Assembly: GCA_016650185.1 (NCBI GenBank)
Contig: JAENWE010000214.1
Coordinates: forward strand, 1 to 5,945
Length of the DNA: 5,945 nt
Direction: 5' to 3'
Origin: Vicinamibacteria bacterium
Lineage (GTDB): Bacteria; Acidobacteriota; Vicinamibacteria; Fen-336; JAGNNV01
The notes beneath the pieces were generated by a model that was given only the letters and a program-made list of their open reading frames with translations, was not told the origin of the DNA and made no database searches. Position 1 is the first letter of the stretch; each line of letters begins with the position of its first letter. This document shows positions 1-4,149 of this stretch, piece by piece. The position numbers were made by a program, and so were the translations under genes.

Positions 1-87
1 GCGACTGGATTGGGCCGGGGTATGCTCCGACGCGGCGCGCGCCGGCCCGCACCCTGCGGATTCCCCGGTCGCTGGCTTCTCTCCGAG

Positions 88-93
88 AAGGAG
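88..93 (+). promoter_or_regulatory. Shine-Dalgarno site of the operon's first ORF
   Basis: AAGGAG lies five bases before the ATG at 99, which is a near-ideal ribosome binding site. It is the only strong Shine-Dalgarno match I see at the head of the overlapping gene chain. The following genes overlap their predecessors, so much of their translation may depend on ribosomes loaded here. A TATGCT at 21-26 could be a -10 element, but its -35 partner would fall at or before the window edge, so no promoter is called. Confidence 0.6.
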
Positions 94-98
94 TCTTC

Positions 99-158
99 AT
101 GACCCAGAACTTCATTTCGTTCATCGGTCTTTTCGTGCTGACCCCTAGCCCGGCATGA
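99..158 (+). CDS. 19-residue mini-ORF coupled to the PspC gene
   Basis: This is a short ORF encoding MTQNFISFIGLFVLTPSPA. It begins at an ATG with a strong Shine-Dalgarno (AAGGAG, 5-base spacing), and its TGA overlaps the next ATG as ATGA. The next gene has no Shine-Dalgarno of its own, so the mini-ORF could act as a translational-coupling leader. The peptide is hydrophobic up to residue 14 and then ends in TPSPA. Its first 14 residues resemble the N-terminus of concentrative nucleoside transporters (a pattern like F-x-S-x-I-G-x-x-V-L before the first helix), so it may instead be the stub of a truncated transporter gene. Expression is supported by the ribosome binding site and the overlap, but the function is unknown. 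A chance ORF cannot be excluded because of its length. Confidence 0.45.
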   Translation: MTQNFISFIGLFVLTPSPA

Positions 159-340
159 CCCTCTATCGCGCGCGCAACGGCTTGATCGCCGGGGTCTGCG
201 CCGGCCTCGCTGCTTCTCTCGGCTGGACGCCCAGTCGTGTTCGAATCCTCTACGTGCTCGTCTCCGTTCTTTCCGCGGCCTTTCCCGGCGTCCTGGTCTA
301 TCTGATTCTCTGGGTCGTCATTCCCGAAAAGCCGCGCTGA
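155..340 (+). CDS. Stand-alone PspC-domain membrane protein
   Basis: This 61-residue protein is essentially one PspC domain. The N-terminal LYRARNGLIAGVCAGLAASL matches the family's characteristic 'L-x-R-x-x-x-x-x-I-x-G-V-C-x-G-L-A' opening. It is followed by GWTPSRVRILYVLVS (the usual 'G-x-D-x-x-x-V-R-L-x-x-V' section) and a hydrophobic helix at about residues 30-56 ending LILWVVIPEKPR, where PspC domains typically finish in 'LYLILWIIMPEE'. PspC proteins are inner-membrane components or sensors of the phage-shock envelope-stress response, but many short stand-alone copies have no known role. No PspA, PspB or PspF-like gene is present here. The start is the ATG in the ATGA overlap with the upstream mini-ORF, and the stop overlaps the next gene's ATG by one base. 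Placement ahead of a glycan ligase suggests an envelope role, which is inference. The domain call is secure and the function is not. Confidence 0.88.
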   Translation: MTLYRARNGLIAGVCAGLAASLGWTPSRVRILYVLVSVLSAAFPGVLVYLILWVVIPEKPR

Positions 341-1692
341 TGGCGCCTCTGCTCCGCGCCCAGGTGGCCCTTCTGGCTGCCACCGCCGCGTCCGCCACGG
401 TCTCCGTCTTCGCTGCCCAGGTGGGCCTTGCTCTGGTGGGCGTCGTCCATCTCGTCCGCACCATCCGCCGGGAAACGCGGGGCTTCGCTCTTCCCATTGA
501 CGCCGCGGTGGGCGCCTTCGCGATCTGGACGTTCCTCTCCGCCGCTTTCGCCGCATCGCCCATCGCCGCTCACGAGAGCGCCAAGAAGCTGGTTCTGTTC
601 CTCCTTCTGTATTTCGCGGCCGAAGCGCTGCGCACCGAGGAGTGCCGCGAACTGATTCTTGATGCGATGTTGATGGGTGGTGTGGCTCTCACCACCCTGG
701 CCGTGCTTCAGTACGTTTTCCTCGGCTACGATACGATGGACATGCGGCCGAGGTCCTTCCTGGGACACTACATGACCGCATCCGGCGTGATCATGATCCT
801 GCTCGTCGTCGCCGCGGACCGGATTCTCGGCCTGCGCCGGCCCATCGCGATCGGTCGCCGGTCCGTGGGCTGGTGCCTTTTCCTGATGGCCCTGGCCTTC
901 GTCGTCATGCTCGCGCATCTGACCGGGCTCATGGCCACCGAAGTCGAACGCATGGCCATTCTGGCCATGGCCCTTTTCGCGGGCCGGAGGGCCTGGCGGG
1001 GAAGGGCCTGGCCCGATGGCGAGCTCTCGAACGCTCTCGCGCTGACCCTCGCCCCCATCGGCGTGCTGGCCTTGCTGCTCGAAAGGACGCGAAGCGCGTG
1101 GCTGGGGGTGGTGGCTGGTCTCGCCATCCTGGCCGGGATGAAGAAGCCGCGGCTGTTGCTCTTCCTGCCCGGAGCGCTGGGACTCGTGCTGCTCCTGTCG
1201 CCGCGGACCATCCTCGACCGGATCACCGTCACGGATGCCAGCAGTCGAGATCGCTACTACATGTGGCAGGCCGGACTCGACATGATCATGGACAAGCCCA
1301 TCTTCGGCCAGGGCACAGGCATGATCCTCGATGTCTATCCCAAGTTCCGCTGGCAGGGAGCCCCGAATCCCAACGCGCCGCACCTTCACAACAATTTCAT
1401 CCAGATCGCGGCCGAGCGCGGACTGCCCTGCCTCGTCTTCCTGGGCTGGCTGCTCTATCTCCTGGGAAGGGAAGCCCATCGGGTGCGGAATTCCTCCCGA
1501 TTCGGCGCGGTCGTTCTCGCCGCCCTGGGCGCCACCCTCACCGCCGGGATGTTTGAATACACTCTCGGCGATTCCGAGATCCTGATGGTCATCCTTCTCC
1601 TCGCCGCCATTCCGTTTTCCATCCCCGCTCCTGCTCAGGAACCCGGGTGGGCCGAAGGACGGGGCGAGTCAGAGCTGGTTCTCGAACAGTGA
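340..1692 (+). CDS. O-antigen ligase/polymerase-family membrane protein (WaaL/Wzy-like)
   Basis: This 450-residue polytopic membrane protein has many hydrophobic segments (for example about 5-38, 51-72, 83-96, 110-128, 147-165, 178-193, 203-216, 232-248, 253-267, 271-287, 363-376, 387-405 and 413-430). It shows Wzy_C-family landmarks: RSFLGHYMTASG at 138-149, ERTRSAWLG at 248-256, and a large polar loop at about 288-361. That loop contains MWQAGLDMIMDKPIFGQGTG (308-327) and HLHNNFIQIAAERG (348-361). H350-N351 followed nine residues later by G361 fits the ligase motif H[NSQ]-x9-G. The next expected position (G/T/Y) is C364, a deviation. R249, R251 and H350 are candidate catalytic residues. WaaL enzymes transfer undecaprenyl-diphosphate-linked glycan to lipid A-core on the periplasmic face; Wzy enzymes polymerise repeat units. 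The adjacent heptose kinase favours an LPS role, but ligase versus polymerase (or a related transferase) cannot be settled from the sequence. It starts at the ATG in the TGATG junction and ends in a GTGA overlap with the next gene. Confidence 0.85.
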   Translation: MAPLLRAQVALLAATAASATVSVFAAQVGLALVGVVHLVRTIRRETRGFALPIDAAVGAFAIWTFLSAAFAASPIAAHESAKKLVLFLLLYFAAEALRTEECRELILDAMLMGGVALTTLAVLQYVFLGYDTMDMRPRSFLGHYMTASGVIMILLVVAADRILGLRRPIAIGRRSVGWCLFLMALAFVVMLAHLTGLMATEVERMAILAMALFAGRRAWRGRAWPDGELSNALALTLAPIGVLALLLERTRSAWLGVVAGLAILAGMKKPRLLLFLPGALGLVLLLSPRTILDRITVTDASSRDRYYMWQAGLDMIMDKPIFGQGTGMILDVYPKFRWQGAPNPNAPHLHNNFIQIAAERGLPCLVFLGWLLYLLGREAHRVRNSSRFGAVVLAALGATLTAGMFEYTLGDSEILMVILLLAAIPFSIPAPAQEPGWAEGRGESELVLEQ

Positions 1693-2678
1693 AGACGCAC
1701 CTTGATCCGGCGAGGATCGGGGCCATTCTCGACTCGCTTCGGGGAGGCCGGGTGGTGGTGGTGGGCGACGCCATGCTCGACGTTTTCGTCTTCGGCCAGG
1801 TGAGCCGGATCTCGCCCGAAGCGCCGGTGCCGGTGGTGCGCGTCACCAAGGAGACGGAACGACTCGGCGGCGCGGCCAACGTGGCCTTGAATGTGACATC
1901 TCTAGGCGGTCGCGCGACCCTCGTCGGCGTAGTGGGCGACGACCTGGCTTCAAAGCGTCTGTCTCGCGTCACTCGCGACTGCGGTGTGGCCGCTCGGCTG
2001 GTCTCGATCGCTGGACGGCCCACCACGGTAAAGACCCGGGTGATGGCCCATCAGCACCAGATGGTCCGCACCGACCGCGAGGCCTCCGACCCCATCGAGC
2101 CCGCGGTCGAAGCGAAGCTGCTCGCGCAAATCGCGCGCGTCCTCAAGAAGGGTTCGGCCCTCATCGTTTCCGACTATCAGAAGGGCGTGGTGACCAGGCC
2201 CTTCATGCGCGCCGTGATCGACCTCGCCGAAACTCGCGGCGCACGAGTGCTGGTGGATCCCAAGGTTCGCAACATCGGATTCTTCAGAGGCGCCTTCATG
2301 GTCACGCCGAATCAGAAGGAGGCTGAGCAGATCAGCGGCATCCTCATCCGGACCGACGAGGATGCGGAGAGGGTGGTGCGGCGGGTGGCCCAGCTCGCGG
2401 GGACCGAGGGCGCCCTGGTCACGCGCGGCGAGGAGGGCATGTCGCTCGGCCTTCGGAAGGGTCGGTCGTTCCGCTACTGGCACGTGCGATCGGCAGCCCG
2501 CGAAGTCTTCGATGTGACGGGCGCGGGAGACACCGCCATCGCCACCCTGGCTCTCGCCCTGGTGGCCGGGGCCGAGCCCTATGAGGCCATGGTGATCTCC
2601 AACCTGGCCGCGGGTGTTGCGGTGGGCAAGCTCGGCACCTCCAGCGTCACCGTCGCCGAGATTCGCGCCGGGCAATGA
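1689..2678 (+). CDS. hldA: D-glycero-beta-D-manno-heptose-7-phosphate kinase (single-domain HldA/RfaE1 type)
   Basis: This ribokinase/PfkB-fold kinase phosphorylates heptose 7-phosphate at C1 in the cytoplasm to give the 1,7-bisphosphate, a step in ADP-heptose synthesis for the LPS inner core. With the GTG at 1689 it has 329 residues. Diagnostic motifs are GDAMLDVFVFGQVSRISPEA (26-45), PVPVV (46-50), RLGGAANVALNV (58-69), PTTVKTRVMAHQHQMVRTDR (111-130), SDYQKGVV (161-168), VDPK (189-192), TPNQKEAE (206-213), VTRGEEGMSL (244-253) and DVTGAGDT (275-282), with D281 the expected catalytic base. The 'VSRISPEAPVPVV' block separates HldE/RfaE kinases from other sugar kinases. The cytidylyl/adenylyltransferase domain that follows in E. 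coli HldE (about 477 residues) is absent, so a separate HldC-type protein should exist elsewhere. An in-frame GTG at 1647 would add 14 Arg/Gly-rich residues not typical of the family. The GTG at 1689 forms a GTGA overlap like the other junctions and is preferred. Confidence 0.93.
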   Translation: MKTHLDPARIGAILDSLRGGRVVVVGDAMLDVFVFGQVSRISPEAPVPVVRVTKETERLGGAANVALNVTSLGGRATLVGVVGDDLASKRLSRVTRDCGVAARLVSIAGRPTTVKTRVMAHQHQMVRTDREASDPIEPAVEAKLLAQIARVLKKGSALIVSDYQKGVVTRPFMRAVIDLAETRGARVLVDPKVRNIGFFRGAFMVTPNQKEAEQISGILIRTDEDAERVVRRVAQLAGTEGALVTRGEEGMSLGLRKGRSFRYWHVRSAAREVFDVTGAGDTAIATLALALVAGAEPYEAMVISNLAAGVAVGKLGTSSVTVAEIRAGQ

Positions 2679-3829
2679 ACGTCTGCATCGTGGGCGCCGG
2701 GCCCGCGGGCTCGATGGCCGCTCTCGAGTTCGCCAAAGGAGGCGCCCGGGTCTCCCTCTTCGACCCGTCCCATCCTCGCGAGAAACCCTGTGGCGGCGGT
2801 CTGACCGGCAAAGCTCTTGCCCTGCTGCCGGTCGGCCCTGATAACGATCCGCTTCCCGCCCGCCGCGTCCAGACCTGTCGGTTCGACACCGCTCGCGGTC
2901 TGATGATCGATCTCGATCTCGGCGAGCCGGTGGGGATTGTGGCCCGATCCGAGTTCGATGCCTGGTTGCTGCGCCGAGCCGTGGATGCGGGCGCCCGCCA
3001 CGTCAACGATCGGATCACGAAAGTGGAGCAAGGCGGCCGGGTGAAGACACTCGGTGGCCTCGCCGAGACCTTCGACCTGGTGGTCGGCGCGGACGGCGCC
3101 AATTCCCTGGTGCGCCGCTCTTTCCTGAGCGCCACGCCGAAAGAGAGGCGCTGGATGGCCTGCGGGTGGTATGCGCGCGGCGACTCGGACATGGTGGTGC
3201 GGTTCCTCGAAGGAGTCGACGGCTACCTGTGGTTGTTTCCGCGCGCCGGCCATGTGGGCGTGGGCATTGGCGCTCCGCTCGGACATCCTCCCACCCGGGA
3301 CTTGCTCGCCCTCCTGGAGCGAGAGGTGGCGCGCTCCTTCCCTGCTCTCGCTCGAGACGAGGACACTCCCTACTACGCCCACACCATCCCCTCGCCGGGC
3401 GAGGATGGCTCAACCCTGCGTGAGATGGCGGGAGAGAAGTGGGCGCTGGTGGGCGATGCCGCCGCCCTCGCCGATCCCATCACCGGCGAGGGGATTTTCT
3501 ACGCCCTCAAATCTGGCCGACTGCTGGCTGAGGCGGTCATGGGCGGCGGATCTCCGCAGCACTATGCGGAGCGGGCGATGGAAGAGTTTGGACGCGATCT
3601 CATGAGAGCGGCGCGCCTCTACAAGCGTTTCTTCGCTCCTGGATTCACCGACCGCATGCTCGACTACGCCGACCGTTCTCCGGCCCTCTCCCGAGTGCTG
3701 GTCGATCTAGTGCTCGGGAAGCAGGACTACATGTCTCTTAAGAAAAGACTGGTGTTCACGCTCCCGCGCTTCGGCTGGGATCTCGCGACGGCGCCCGTGC
3801 GCAAGGCCTTCGCTCGAATCAACGCCTGA
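2675..3829 (+). CDS. FAD-dependent oxidoreductase, geranylgeranyl reductase family
   Basis: This 384-residue flavoprotein has the p-hydroxybenzoate-hydroxylase-like fold. An N-terminal Rossmann signature VGAGPAGS (6-13) is followed by KPCGGGLTGKAL (37-48), which matches the conserved Cys-Gly segment of geranylgeranyl reductases. Next come ARSEFDAWLLRRA (90-102), the 'DG' motif GADGANSLVRR (138-148), and the FAD-ribityl 'GD' motif LVGDAAALADPITGEGIFYA (258-277), with D261 the expected FAD ligand. Family members hydrogenate prenyl chains (archaeal lipids, chlorophyll, menaquinone or polyprenols) or are uncharacterised homologues. The C-terminal part (about 310-384) is Arg/Lys-rich with amphipathic stretches, consistent with membrane-surface association, but no clear transmembrane helix is seen. 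The ATG lies in an ATGA overlap with the heptose kinase stop, so the two are very likely co-translated. Reduction of an isoprenoid carrier or quinone is a reasonable guess from family and context. The actual substrate is unknown, and a hydroxylase or halogenase-like activity is less likely given the Cys-Gly segment. Confidence 0.85.
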   Translation: MNVCIVGAGPAGSMAALEFAKGGARVSLFDPSHPREKPCGGGLTGKALALLPVGPDNDPLPARRVQTCRFDTARGLMIDLDLGEPVGIVARSEFDAWLLRRAVDAGARHVNDRITKVEQGGRVKTLGGLAETFDLVVGADGANSLVRRSFLSATPKERRWMACGWYARGDSDMVVRFLEGVDGYLWLFPRAGHVGVGIGAPLGHPPTRDLLALLEREVARSFPALARDEDTPYYAHTIPSPGEDGSTLREMAGEKWALVGDAAALADPITGEGIFYALKSGRLLAEAVMGGGSPQHYAERAMEEFGRDLMRAARLYKRFFAPGFTDRMLDYADRSPALSRVLVDLVLGKQDYMSLKKRLVFTLPRFGWDLATAPVRKAFARINA

Positions 3830-3839
3830 TCATCGCGTC

Positions 3840-3947
3840 TTACGTTCGATGCGGGATGGTCACCGGATTGGCTTTGGTCGCCCTTCGGGCAGGAACGTAT
3901 GAAGCGAGCAGGGCCAACGCAGACCGGACGAGGGCGACGCCGAGGCG
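3840..3947 (-). pseudogene. Remnant of an ABC-transporter permease C-terminus (MacB/FtsX/ADOP-like)
   Basis: On the minus strand, the last ~35 codons before a TAA (complement of 3840-3842) translate to a hydrophobic helix followed by LLASYVPARRATKANPV and a short polar tail. Permeases of the MacB/FtsX type, including acidobacterial-type duplicated permeases, end with a last helix followed by 'A-x-Y-(I/V)-P-A-R-R-A-x-x-x-x-P-(M/V)-x-x-L-R'. The match to S-Y-V-P-A-R-R-A-T-K-A-N-P-V is close in both sequence and distance from the stop. The final residues (TIPHRT) have drifted from the usual 'ALRYE'. Upstream in this frame (higher coordinates) the translation becomes Arg/Glu/Ala-rich and unlike a permease, with no FtsX domain and no partner ATPase gene. 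I infer a decayed or recombination-truncated gene end. The remaining risk is that a short match arises by chance in GC-rich DNA. Confidence 0.5.
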
Positions 3948-4020
3948 CTCTCGCTTCAGGCGGGAGACGACCCGGTCCTCACACCGAAGCCGGCCACGCT
4001 TTCGGGCTGCGCCTGCGCCC

Positions 4021-4037
4021 GCCTCCGCCTCCGCCTC
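4021..4037. repeat. Short GCCTCC tandem repeat
   Basis: Two full GCCTCC units are followed by a third truncated to GCCTC. The preceding GCGCCTGCGCCC is a degenerate extension of the same pattern. On the minus strand this reads as alternating Glu-Ala codons, which explains the low-complexity open frame there. It may be a replication-slippage tract in non-coding DNA, and no function is implied. Confidence 0.5.
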
Positions 4038-4074
4038 TTGCGTATCAGCGTATAGACTCACGGCATCGTCTTCG

Positions 4075-4099
4075 CCTTGCACCCAAGGGTTGCGCAAGG
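4075..4099. other. Imperfect stem-loop upstream of the transporter gene
   Basis: CCTTGC (4075-4080) pairs with GCAAGG (4094-4099), and the inner ACC pairs with GGT around a CAAG loop, leaving a three-base TGC bulge on the 3' side. That gives nine pairs in a compact hairpin about 50 bases before the transporter ATG. It is not followed by a T-run on either strand, so it does not look like an intrinsic terminator. It could be a leader structure, a protein-binding site or chance. The evidence is base complementarity only. Confidence 0.3.
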
Positions 4100-4149
4100 T
4101 CTTACGCCACCCTAGGAACTTACTAAGACACCCCAGACTGACCGATAGC

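Larger units (their letters stand above)
3830..4149. other. 320-base intergenic region with no intact gene
   Basis: This gap separates the coupled operon from the transporter gene. It contains a minus-strand permease-tail remnant (3840-3947), a short GCCTCC repeat, a GCGTAT-CA-GCGTAT direct repeat (4040-4053) and an imperfect stem-loop (4075-4099). The right-hand part (about 4038-4150) is visibly more AT-rich than the surrounding genes. Open frames on both strands (for example + 3899-4126 and - 3840-4256) have no ribosome binding site and low-complexity, Arg- or Pro-rich or otherwise unfamiliar translations, so I do not call them as genes. I searched by eye for RNase P, tmRNA and SRP RNA signatures and found none. 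A TACTAA at 4121-4126 could be a weak -10 for the downstream gene, but no good -35 lies 16-18 bases before it. No GC stem followed by a T-run is present, so any termination after the operon is probably not of the classic intrinsic type. Confidence 0.6.

Noticed and set aside
34..43. GGCGCGCGCC palindrome as an operator site
   Set aside because: A GC-only palindrome is common in GC-rich DNA, and no second copy or neighbouring regulator is visible.
298..1479. Long minus-strand open frame opposite the ligase gene
   Set aside because: Its translation is rich in His, Gln, Glu, Gly and Arg with no fold-like hydrophobic pattern, typical of the antisense of a high-GC membrane-protein gene. The + strand frame has clear family motifs.
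1950..3413. Minus-strand frames opposite the kinase and oxidoreductase (about 1950-2675, 2579-3382, 2647-3192, 3015-3413)
   Set aside because: They conflict with strongly supported + strand genes and show no recognisable motifs.
3880..3890. GCCC-TTC-GGGC hairpin as a transcription terminator after the operon
   Set aside because: It has only four base pairs, no T-run follows it, and the bases are explained by the Pro-Ala-Arg-Arg codons of the minus-strand remnant.
3841..3899. TACGTTC (3841-3847) and GAACGTA (3893-3899) as terminal inverted repeats of a mini mobile element
   Set aside because: Seven-base arms enclosing 45 bases with no flanking target-site duplication can easily arise by chance, and both arms lie inside the permease-tail coding frame.
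3899..4126. Plus-strand 75-codon frame in the intergenic gap
   Set aside because: It has no Shine-Dalgarno, a Pro/Arg-rich translation derived from the GCCTCC tract, and lies over the minus-strand permease remnant.
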